Part shown: one piece after another, positions 20,873 through 31,661 of the stretch
Numbering within the stretch: position 1 is the stretch's first letter
How the letters are laid out: each line of letters begins with the position of its first letter
Origin: Reticulascus tulasneorum
Taxonomy: Eukaryota; Ascomycota; Sordariomycetes; Glomerellales; Reticulascaceae
Assembly (NCBI GenBank): GCA_001557505.1
Contig: LSAX01000003.1
Span: 806,001-870,000, forward strand
Length of the DNA stretch: 64,000 nucleotides
Direction of reading: 5' to 3'
Position numbers and translations under genes: made by a program
Notes under the pieces: generated by a model
Told to the model about the DNA's origin: nothing
Seen by the model: the letters and a program-made list of their open reading frames with translations, nothing else
The model's database searches: none

Positions 20873-23800
20873 GAATCCGTAGTAGCTATGGAGGTAGCTA
20901 ATACGATACGATATGAACTTTGCTCGCTGACCAAGTATTGAATGTATCAGAAAGCGATGCGCCAACAAAGTCCCAACGCCAAAACTCAAAAATAGCTTCG
21001 TCTCTGCGCCGCCGCCGCCGCCTCTCATCCCGTCCCTCTGTTCCAGACATCAGGTCCCGCGGGACGACCTACTACTTTCGCTCCCTTATGTGCGCCTGGT
21101 TAATACTCGGTACTACGAAGGCATAGAAGCTCAGTGATGAAATGGTCGGCGCCCCCAGTCCCCACCGAAACAACACCCCATCAGTGGGCCCCCTTCCACT
21201 GCAATGGCTATTGGACGCCTGGGGCATATCCGCATTTTTGCCCAACGCCACCAGATACCAACAGCCTGTCTCTGGTTGAACTGGTAAATCCAAACGTTCC
21301 GTTTCGCGAAAGAAAAGGTCAGAAAGAAAAAGAGGGTCCTGTAGCAGAATGTAGACCTGAGCAAATCCCAAGAGATAAAGAAAACGGAGCCACTAAGAAA
21401 CAACGTAGCTGAATTGTCTTCCCTCCCTCTCCCCACCGGGGGGAATTGATCAATCAGAACACCGCGGAGCACATTTTCTCTTTTGTGTTTTTTGTTCCCT
21501 TTCGCGTGCCTGCCTGCCTTACTGACCACCCACGAGCGAGCGGCTGAAGCAGAAAAGTGTTGGATCCAGCCAGCCCTCGCAATTCGAAAGGGAGATTGTG
21601 GATCTTCCCGATTGAGGACATGGGGGCAGGATTGCTGTCTGTAGATGGAGACGGAGGAATTGATTGCTGATTGTTGATCTGGACTGTATGAGGCAAAAAG
21701 ATAAGAATCCGGAGCTGAAGCCGTGCCCAGGCGAATTGATGAGAGCTCCAATTATGGAAGCTTGTAAGAGGACTCAATATACGTCAAGGTGGGGTTGTGG
21801 CACCTCACCATCCTCATCCTCATCCTTATCCTCATCGTACATAATCATCAGCATCCTTCGCCGCCTAGGTATGTAGTATAGCTGGCAGGGCAGAGCGGCG
21901 GCGGCGAGGAGGCGATTCAGACTCGGCTCGTTCTCGTCTCGTCCCTTCGCTCCCAACACTTCTCATCCAGCTCTCCCGCTCGCTTAATACCTGGAGCCGG
22001 TACTACCGACTCAGTCCCCTCCCTCAAATCGAGCTAAGGTCAATTCATGTTCCTTTTTCCTCTCGCAGATGCAGGACAAGGACCCTCATTCCCCCCATTC
22101 GATGTGGAGTAATTACAGAGGCGCATTGGCGGCAGACCATCGCAAGAGAACCGGCGGCATGCCAGGCCAGTTTTGCCCCAATCGCCGTCGTGACACTTCA
22201 TTCCACCTTGGTTCATCTTGAGGCCCAATTCTCCACAGCCCATTGCAGACGGGAATGCATCAGGACGGAGTTGGAAACTTTTCTTGGAGGCTGGCTAACC
22301 GCCCCCCCAGGTGTCCCTCACTGGCCACTGGCCACTGCTCTCCCAATCACTGGTGCATCCATTCAGGCTCCCTGGCATCGGAGAATGGGTGGCCTACTAC
22401 GTATACAGATTTTGCGGGCAGATGCACGAGGAAATGCTTTTCCTCCAGGCGTGACCGGTCTCCATGCATCTGCTGGCTGAATCCCCGGACTTTTTTCTGC
22501 CCTCTCCCTCTGCCTGCAATGCAGGCAATGCGGAGGAAATCACACAGAAAACGCATCACACGGGAAGCATCCCATGATCTCTCTTTCGACGGTGCAGATG
22601 CGGGATTCCCATAGTCTTGGGACCAGGGGCCATGGGCCATGGGCTTCATCCGGCTTTCGACGGGAGTGGAGTGACTGACGAGTGGTAACTTTTTACTAGA
22701 CTGAGGAAAACCCCAGCCAGAGAGAAGAACAATGGGGGATGAAAAGCCCGCCCCGGGAGAAGCACAGTGCGTCGGCCCCCACCAAGACGAAAACCCATTT
22801 GATGATGTATGAATGGCCTGTGCCCATCCGTTCGGCCAGCCATCTCCCGCTACGCTTGTCTCGTTTTAGCGCCTCCTGGCCTGTGCTTTCTCGTCAGATC
22901 GGTCCGGACCAACACTTTGTTCATGGGCCCATCAACCGTTTATCGCACGTACTGTAGGTACAGCACCATTTGCTTTCTTTTTTCGCTGAGATCTACATAC
23001 TTGACGAACACCCCGATGGGGCTGATGGGCCATTGTCATGGCAGGAATCCACCTGGATCCTTAGGGGCCTATCTATTTCTAGTGCAGTCCTCACTAGTGC
23101 AGAGAGGGAATCTTAGCGTGTTGGACTGTCGCATGTTTCGTCCATCTCGCAATCCTTTATCCATTCCCTGGGAAGAAGAAAGGAACCAGACGTCGTCGGA
23201 CCCAGACAGACTTGGTACTCAGAATAGTAGTGAATACGCTGCGAGACACGTATAATGAGTCGCTCTTGTCTGTCGCCTTTATATGCAGGAGTACCTGCAT
23301 CGACGACGACAGCAGCGGTTGACCAGACGTGGCAGCGTACAGTACGAGGCGGGGGTCCAAATCCGATGCGACATGAAATTTCGATGCAGGACCCGGGGGC
23401 CTGCTTCTCACTCAAGATCCGAAAATTCCAACCCTGATTACTTCTTCCTGCAAAAGGGTCTACTGAGGGTTCCGAGTCCAACTGAAGATCTTCCCATGGC
23501 TCCCTCTGAGCCCAAGTGTCGTAATAATTTCATCATCACTTGTCCTGCGAGAATCGTCTGGAATCACAGCTGCTAGATGATGTAGTTTTCCCCCCAACAC
23601 CAGACCACCGCGCACTACGTCGTGGCGGGTAATGGCCAGGCCCAGACTCCAGTCAGGCCAGCCAGGGGGGTCCCATCGTGAATTGGCCATTCCTCCCCAA
23701 TCGTTTCTCTACTCGTGGGTTTTTTTTTTGTCCTCTCTCCCTTTTTCCTCATACCGCAACCCCAAGAAGCACATGCTTCTGTGGCATCACAGTGGGGACG

Positions 23801-26800
23801 CATCTGCACAAACCACAGGCTAAGATGCCCTCTGTACGGAGCGCATTCCAGGTCTGCGTCGGAGGCACTGTGGCTGGGGGGGTGTGGTCTAACCTAGACG
23901 TCACTGGCGCTCCAGGATTGGCGTGCCCAGCCTATCGAACGTAACGGCGCACTGACGAGGGCATCGTGCAAATCTGCGGGGAGATGCAAGGCCTGGGCGG
24001 GAGGGGGGATGGAATTGGTTGGGCAATGAGGTCCTTTCCCGCCGTAAGCGATGAGAACGACAAATACCCCGGGCATTATTTGTGTGAGGGGTCGGATGTG
24101 TGCATCAGATCAGAGCCAGAGAGGACGGAAGAGCAAGGGAGGGAGGGACTGCAGTCGGGTTTTTACTACGCTACCTCGCACGCTCCTTGCCAGTGGTTTT
24201 TCTTAGGGTCATCCTTTCTGCATGGCGACGGGAACTAAGAACAAACCCAACGACATAGCACATCGATCCATGATCATATCACCATTCTCGATATCCCCCC
24301 CCCCCTTATTACTTCTCAACTTCATAAGACCGCGAAACTTTGAAATATAAAGAGCATCGTTATTAAGACGAAGACTAAGCAGAGCACAGATATCCTCCCG
24401 GATACGGACGCTATCCAACTTCCTCATTCTCTCTGCTCGCCCAAACTCCCCACTTCCGAACCCTCCCAATATCCGCTCAGATTACTTGCATGAGTCCAGA
24501 GTGAAGCCGTTTGTTTGCCTGTTCAAAAAGGGTTTACGGGCTTGCCAAGCTCGCATCCTGTTACCCCAACTTTTTGGTCGTAATCCTTGGTCCAGAATAT
24601 GATTAATCACATCTGCTGCAGCCTGAACGTTTAGGTCCTACGGCCAGGACATTTCCTGGCCCCTTGTCCTACGGTGTTGCACGACTCCTTTTTTTTCCTT
24701 GTCTCCCTTGTCCTACGATTAATTCCCCCCCAGTCACTTGTCATTTCTTGGCTGATATGACATGCGCTTATCACGCTTCTCGTCATTTGACTTTCCCCAT
24801 GGTAGAGTCGGCCGTCCTCTGCAGTGTCGAGGCGTTCGTTCGCCTGAGACGGCTGTGGGTTGAGTGTGTGTCACGCCACAGTGGTGATCCCCGCCTGCGT
24901 CCAATATCGAATACAATATGGAACTCCATCTATGAATCACTGTGTGAAACCTGCGCAGCTAAAACTCGCTTCGTGAAGAAAGCTAGGCATGGATATCCTC
25001 GGGCTAAGAGGGCAGACCACCATGTTCCCGTACCCAAAACACATACTGTCCGTCCATCCCCCATGGCAGCTTCAGCCCCGGTGATAGCGCCAAGACCATC
25101 TCCCCCCAGAGACGCTACTCCGCGTAATAGCTCGCTGTGGCTGGCTTAGTCTTGCTGGCCTTCAGGTCGGCCGGGGTTGGTCTCCTTTTCGGAGGGGTTG
25201 GAAGAAGCAAAGCTGCAAATCTGGGGGAGGAGGCGGACGGGGGGGGAGGCAAAGGAAAATGCGGAGAGACGATGGCTGACGGTCATTCGTCCACTGCGGA
25301 CGGGCTATCGAGGGAACGACACCGATTTGGCGCTGACCTGGAATGAACCCCTCCCGTTTGCTCAAGCCATGCCCTCCCAAATCTCGAAGAATGGAACCGC
25401 GGTCGAGGCAAGCTTTTGCGTCGTGATTGGCCTGGATCCCGAATACCTACTAGTTGAGTGTGTGGCACCACCACTGATCCGATATCCTAAAGTTATTGGA
25501 AACCTGCTCACCTGACCGATGCAACCCCCCCTATGGTGTCCAGCCCAGGGCACAAGTTCCTCCAAAGCACTTAAGAATTAAAAATATGCCGTCTTATCTT
25601 TCGGGACTGGTTTGCTTGCCCGTCCTGCGCTCGTCTTCGTCCGCCCGCGCCCTCGCCGGCGAGCTGCAGCCAACCATTGACTCTGGGCCGTGGCGAAGCA
25701 CGCTGAGTGGCCTCCTTCTTTCGCTGTAGGACGCTCAGACCAGGCGTTGAATCTGCACGTCATCTCACGGCAGAGGGACCTTAAACCTGGTTGGGAAACT
25801 TCCGGACTCGCCCTTTTGCCCTACCAATGCTGGGAGCTGACTGACTACACCGATGTACAACCTCCACCGTGCAGAACCTCAGATCGGCCGTCTGCCGTGC
25901 CTGCAGCTGTAGCCAAACCTTGGAACCTGCCCTGCTTGCCTATACGGACCTCCATCTAAGGGACCATCTATCTTCCCTAACTTCCTAATCCGTGAAATGC
26001 AAATCTCTGCAAATCTACCGAGACTCCTTATTAATGCTGCAAAGGTGATTATCTAGACATCTGTCGACCTCCCGTAACCTGAGGTATACACATTCCCATG
26101 CGCAAAGAGGTCCCCCGTCTTGCTTGCACACCTTCCTCCTTGCGAACATGTGATAACCAATACGACGCGCAACCCACCACTACTACTCCCGTAGTAGGGG
26201 GGCGCTCTTTAAAATCAGTCACAGTACGGATGTCTCGGCGGCCTAGTATATCCATCGCCTTTCCATCAGCCACACTCACATGCGCGACACTTCGTAAGCC
26301 TGCTACCACCCTCATGCGCGGCGTCAAGATTAGAGATGGGGCTAAGGCGAGCAGCCTGTTTGCACGGGCGAATGCAGCAGCCACACCCCTTTGGAAGAAA
26401 CCTGCTGCATGGAGGTTTCGATGGTTGGGTGGTCGCGACCAGTCAGATGAGGTGAACGATGCTGTTTCGAGAGGTGTGAAAGCGCGCCATCTTTAGATAG
26501 TCCTGGGGTTGTGCAGGATTGGGTGATGATTAAATGGCCATCACCCGTTGTCATTGGCCGTGATGCCATCTCGACCTCACATGTTTCCAGGGATTCTTAT
26601 CGTCATCCCGCGAGACTGCGTCCTCCGGTCGCTCCCATGGTCGCATCAGCGGTCGGAACCCGCTTCGGCATTACCTGCTCATGTCTCGAACTTAATCAGC
26701 CCTTCCCAGTTTCCCCCGGTGAATACGACCGATATCCACGAGGATGGTGGCCTTTGGACCCACTTCTGCCGCCGCCTGACAGCCCAGTGCGGGAGTGAGA

Positions 26801-27409
26801 TCGTGGCCTTATCCATCGTTGCCGGCCTGGAGGTGGGCTGGACGCCCTTGGCGAGTTGGAATTGAGTTCGCAGCGCGAGGGCGCTCGGAGCCGAAGATGG
26901 GTGGGCTGGCCTAGCTCGGTCCTAATCATGGTCCAGTAGGATGGCTCAGGAGGAGGGAAAGGGGATGCACTCTGATAGGCATGTGATGGAAGGGAGTATT
27001 GAACTACCAGCGATGTCTCAGTTCACTCTGTATATTGGCCTTCTTAGTCCTCTCGACCTCTGTCGTAAATCTAGTTTAAGACTAAGCTATCGCCTGAGAT
27101 TCGAATGACTGACATTTAGGCCCAAAAGCTCCGGGACGTTTGGCGACACCTGCTTGCCGCAAGTAGATACTATGGGAGGGGGCCATCGTGCGCGATGGTT
27201 GCAACTGAAAGATGGAAGACTGCAAGCCAGGGGGCGAGGACGAGGTCATGCCCGTATTGATGCTTCTGACCCTTTCATTCCGTCTATTCCGGTCTATCTA
27301 TGACGGGGATGTGACCATACCACTAGCAATACAGTGAGGACGCCTTTAGCTTGACATATTTGTACATCTTGAACAAAGAGGAGGTCTGCTCCAATGCCCG
27401 TGTCGTAAC

Positions 27410-28680
27410 CTAGCTGGAACCTAGCAGACCGTTAAGCCACCGACCAATCGAGGTAGCATCCGCATCCTCCAGCCCATATGCTTGGAGCATCTGAGTCCAG
27501 TCTCCCACATCATGCAGCTTGGAGTCAAGCAACGACGATAACTTGACCTGCTCCTGTATGCACGGTACGTCCTCGACGACAAACTTCTGAAGTATCCCCT
27601 GCCTGGCCACGAAGTGTAGCTTGAACTGTTCACAATGTTAGGCTTGTTGGACGACAAGGAGCTAGTGGGGGCTTACATCTCCGGGTAATGCTGGCCTTTC
27701 TCGAGGATCTTCCTCGGAAGGATGCGTCGAGAACGTAAATTGAGGCGTTTGGGCAAATATCCAGTCGCGCGACTAAGTCCATAAGTCAGATGTTGTAATC
27801 AACAGAATTCATGGGATATTACCTTCAGTTCCTCATACCCCTTCTTGACATTCTCAACATCCCGTACCTCGTCGCCAAGCACACTGCTCACGTCGAATTC
27901 TCCGTACATCTCCTTGAACTCTCCCACCACCGCATCCTCAAATGCCTTGTTCTCAATCTCGACATTCCGAACTTTCGAACGAACACTCTCCACACCTCGG
28001 GCCTTGATGAAAGGCTCTGCGGGTGACCGCAACAGCTTGGATATCCGTCCCAGGTTGGGAGAAGAGAGAAGACAGGTCCCATGATGCAGTGCGCGTAAGC
28101 GGGTGAGCTTGTATGCTGAGCCGGAAATCTTGTATGTCTCTTTATTCTCAGGGGTCGCTGTGGCGACGTCCATGACGATATCATGTCGGCAGTTAACGCG
28201 CACGGTATCTGCTCCCAATTTTTTGAGGGCTCGCACAACCATCTCAGCATGCGTATCTCTATTAAAATCAGCCGGCGGGCAGATGACGCTGTAGTTGACA
28301 TTGCCGTGGTCATGGAAGACGGTCCCGCCGCCCGAACGCCGCCGCACCAGCTGCACCGACTCCGGGCCCTCCTTTGATGTGCCCTCTGACCTGCCCAGCT
28401 CCTGGAGCAGAGGCAGGTTGACTTCGAGCCATGGATTCTGATTACGCCCTAGGACGACGCACGGGTTGTTGGTGTAAAGGAAAAGAATAACCGAGCCGGT
28501 TGGAGTCTTTTGGAGCAAGTGGTGCTCGATTGAGAGGTTCAGGTATGGGTCTCTTGACTGGGAGATGTAAACTTGAGTTTTGTTCTCGGGCCGGGCCGCT
28601 GCCTCTGTGAAGGCCCGCCTTTTTGTGAAATGGCAAATTCGAAGTCGGGCATGCCGTGCTATGCATCTCAGGAGAACCAT
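27410..28680 (-). CDS. AIM22: Lipoate-protein ligase A, mitochondrial (AIM22-like)
   Basis: Predicted to attach lipoate to E2 subunits and the glycine cleavage H protein in mitochondria. Exons 27823-28680, 27677-27772 and 27410-27625 (introns GTAATA..TAG of 50 bp and GTAAGC..CAG of 51 bp) give 389 residues. Signature blocks are [16 protein letters not shown], the ligand loop [20 protein letters not shown] at about residues 113-132, and [11 protein letters not shown] with the conserved Lys near residue 184. The [10 protein letters not shown] block follows. The short second exon carries [14 protein letters not shown] and the third carries [18 protein letters not shown]. The start at 28680 is the first ATG; the leader [24 protein letters not shown] is basic and acid-free, as expected for a mitochondrial presequence. 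Confidence 0.92.
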
Positions 28681-29680
28681 TGCCTCAGTGGCATTCAAGC
28701 GATTCGTCAAAGGGTCTGGCTTTTAAATTCCGTCTTTGATGTGCCACCATATCCAGGAGGCCCACCGGTATAGCTCTAGCTGTCAGCTTTTATGAAGCGA
28801 ATTGCTGGGAGTCGGCGCTTCTAACAGATTGAGTGAAATCAATGAAACCCAGGAAGAGTCTCTAGATATAACAATGCAAGGTCGCTCATAAGATACATGA
28901 GATATCTCTGCCCGTAAATGGCCGGATCTATTTTCAGATGAGATGAGGATATTTTGGCGCATTGCATTAAACCGACGTAGCTGACTAAGCAGACCTGATC
29001 TCAGTAATGTTGAATTTCCGCTAAAGCGATTTGCCATTGCACAGTAACTCTAACCCTCCACCCCGCTACTGCCCTTCAGCTCCAGTATTCGGGCCACTTC
29101 CTAGACCTGGATGGATAACCTTTCATACCGCTTACAAGAACAACACAATATATATTCGAGTCAAGATGTAGACATTTGGCAGCTATCACCAAGTGTTTGC
29201 GTGTGTACTCGACAAAATTATATGCTCTTATCAGTTCCGATTGAGCGTATAAATTCACGTAGGTATCCCAGGGCAACGTCCCTCACGGAGGACGACATGC
29301 AATTCAACTAACCTCGCGATGACCTGGCTGTAGCGCTATCACAGCCCTACGGGTTGAGAAGTGTTGTAATGTCATTTAAAGAGGTACCGAGTTTGGCGTC
29401 ACGCTGGACACCATCGACCAGCATGCTCGTTGCGAACCAGCGCGAGATAGCGGCATAGGTAGCCATAGATGCCTTGATGGCGCAACATACGCGCCAGCTT
29501 ACGCGTAGTCTGCCCCTGCCTTTCTTGAAGACTCCGGAGAATAGAATAGCCAAGTCATTGAACCGAGATTCCGCGTGGCGTATCCTGCGCTCACAAAGCT
29601 ATACCCTGCTTCATACATATTCTCCTCTATCCCTTCTCCTAGCTCCTCGGATTCGCAACAGCGGCCTTTCCCTCTCGTTC
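28681..29680. other. Intergenic region, AT-richer
   Basis: It holds the promoter side of the lipoate ligase (-) and the 3' flank of the M24 peptidase (-). Open frames such as 29474-29944 plus overlap the peptidase's last exon antisense and look like shadows. No RNA gene was seen. Confidence 0.5.
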
Positions 29681-31127
29681 TCAAAGCTCTTGAACAGTGA
29701 AACCATACTTCTTCGGCGTCCGAATCAGATGGAACTCCTCCTGCCGCCCGTAAACCCAGTCCCAGCCCGTCTCCTCGTCAACCCAGTACACATCCTCCTC
29801 CAGGCAGAAGCTCAGCGTCTCGTTCCGCTCCGGTACGAAATGCTCCACCAGCAGTTCGACGCTGAACCACATGTTTTCGAATGTGGGGATCTCGCCCGCT
29901 ACTTCGACGAACTCCTGTTTGTTCGTCATGCCTGTGACCGTTAGCTAGGATCCAGGGGTAGGTTCCCAGATATGATAGGTAGACTTGCCGATGGACGGTC
30001 CCGCAGAATGGCCCCAGTCGCCGATGGGATGACTGTATACTCTTCCCGCGATACCCTCGCTGTGCATCGTCTTCAGCGCTTTGGCCAGGATCTCGTTCCC
30101 CTTCGAGCCGGCTTTGATGCCTGTCCTCACAATATCCTGCAACCGATTCCCCTTCTTCAACCCTTCCTTCAGTCCCTTCGGAATATCCTTCTCCGTTTGC
30201 CCCGGGTAGAGCACGTATGCCAGATGCTGCGTGTCCGTATTCATTCCCATGCCCGTCAGTCCAAAGTCCACGTGCAACATGTCACCATACTCAATCACGG
30301 TCCTCCTGCCTTGCGCCTTGACCCTTCCGTCCACACTCATCCCTGGGAACTCAACGTCCACAATCGACACATCCGGCTGGAACCACGTCGTGAAGTTGTA
30401 GCTCTGGAGCTTCTCCCGCAGCCACCAGATCACGTCATCCTCTGTCGTCACACCAGGCACGATGACCGCCTCGCTAAAAGCTTCGTCAATCATCGCCCAC
30501 GCTGTCTCCATGATAAGTCGGTACGTCGCCACTTTGTCTCGCGGCTGCGTGGCAACGTACTCGACCGGGAGCAGCGGTTCAACAACGAACTTCTCCGTCC
30601 ACTTGGGGCCGAGACCCTTACTCATGGCCTGTAGCTCCCCGGCATGCATACCGGATGCCCACGAGATCTCCGGGTGCGCATTGATGGCGATAGATGCCGG
30701 CTGAGCGTCCTCGAGAATCGGAGCCAGCCACTCCCACACGTCGGTGACCCAGCCGATGTCACAGTGCTCTATCAAACCGTCGCTGCCGCCGAAGAAGACG
30801 CAGGTTGTGCGGCGGCGGGCGAACATGATCGCTGCGGGTTTGAGAGACCAGAATACTGTTTCTTCGGCATATTCACGCTGGCTTGTCTGCGGCATGTTAG
30901 TGCTGGCTTGGATGAATGAATGGGGATGAGTTGCTTACCAGCCATGCGTCCACACCGTATTTCTCCATGAGACTTGGGATTGCGGCCTTGCGCTGCGCAA
31001 GCCAGCCATCTTGGATCTTGGCCTGTTCACGAAGAGGGGGCAACGAGTGGTACTGATAAGCCGACGCAGGCACGGCAAGCTGCCAGAGCAGGGCCAGGAC
31101 GGTGGTCTGCAAGAATATTCGTCTCAT
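29681..31127 (-). CDS. Secreted M24-family metallopeptidase (Xaa-Pro peptidase-like)
   Basis: Pita-bread fold metallopeptidase, probably a secreted aminopeptidase P/prolidase relative. Exons 30939-31127, 29989-30886 and 29681-29931 give 445 residues. A signal peptide is visible: MRRIFLQTTVLALLWQLAVPASA. An N-terminal creatinase-like domain is followed by the catalytic domain. Candidate metal ligands are Asp270 (HVDFG), Asp281 (NTDTQH), His356 (GDWGHSAG), Glu388 (WFSVEL) and Glu407/408 (FCLEED), the D-D-H-E-E pattern of the family. The first intron is normal (GTAAGC..CAG, 52 bp). The second needs a GC donor (G|GCAAGT..CACAG, 57 bp) to restore GHSAGPSIGMTNKQ; without it the frame stops at a TAG soon after. 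The start ATG is the one directly before the hydrophobic leader. Confidence 0.9.
29932..29988 (-). other. GC-AG intron of the M24 peptidase
   Basis: The donor reads G|GCAAGT, the strong complement to U1 typical of GC-AG introns, and the acceptor is CACAG. No GT donor nearby keeps the frame into MTNKQEF. Confidence 0.8.
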
Positions 31128-31661
31128 TGCAATTATGGAAAACTGCTTCAGTGACTCAATGGCTCGTAGTAAAGAGTTTGATGTCAATAGTCGAGTTGTA
31201 ATTGTAAGCCGTCGTCGAGCACGCCGTTCTGTTATAAAGATTCGGGAATTTATTCCCGGGTTGGGGTATAGCATCTCGAGTGTTCGTCCGAACGGGTACG
31301 ACTATCCGTTTTAGGCAGGTTGAGCGTTTCATGGGCATGATGCGCTTAGTAGGTTATTTTTGATTGAATAGCAAGCACTTCATTGTGGGCAATGGGTTGC
31401 ATCTGTTGTTCCCTTCTGGCATTGAATGAGATCATCGACGGATTGAATACAAACTACGCAGGTGGGAATATGGGCGCAGGTCTACACACGGCATTCATCT
31501 ATAACTTCAGGAGCTGAGGAGGATTTTGATCAAGACAATTAGTGGTTGAATTTCATAAGTGCTGGCTATCTAGATACGTCAATTCATTCTTTCGACATAA
31601 GCCCTTGGTATAATGTGCCCTCGAATTTTACAGTGTCCTTCCATGCTGACAATCCAGGTGT
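31128..31661. other. Spacer between peptidase and membrane protein gene
   Basis: It holds the peptidase promoter (-) and the 3' flank of the next gene on the same strand. Nothing else was seen. Confidence 0.5.

Larger units (their letters stand above)
18390..27409. other. 9 kb gene-poor region
   Basis: No gene can be supported on either strand. The open frames present (for example 21131-21751 minus, 24664-25149 plus, 20020-20565 minus) start at non-ATG codons or have low-complexity, frame-shadow composition, and none shows a domain. The region holds pyrimidine or purine runs, an (AAGGC)6 array, a GT-rich tract, GGTACGTACC at 18901-18910 and ACTACCTAGGTAGT at 20859-20872. The first part is the kinase leader and promoter. 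The rest could hold non-coding transcripts or eroded sequence, which cannot be told by eye. Confidence 0.55.

Noticed and set aside
21131..21751. 206-codon frame in the 9 kb spacer
   Set aside because: It starts with TTG rather than ATG and has no recognisable motif.
24664..25149. 161-codon frame in the 9 kb spacer
   Set aside because: Non-ATG start, no domain, and Pro/Ser/Arg-rich end typical of random frames in this composition.
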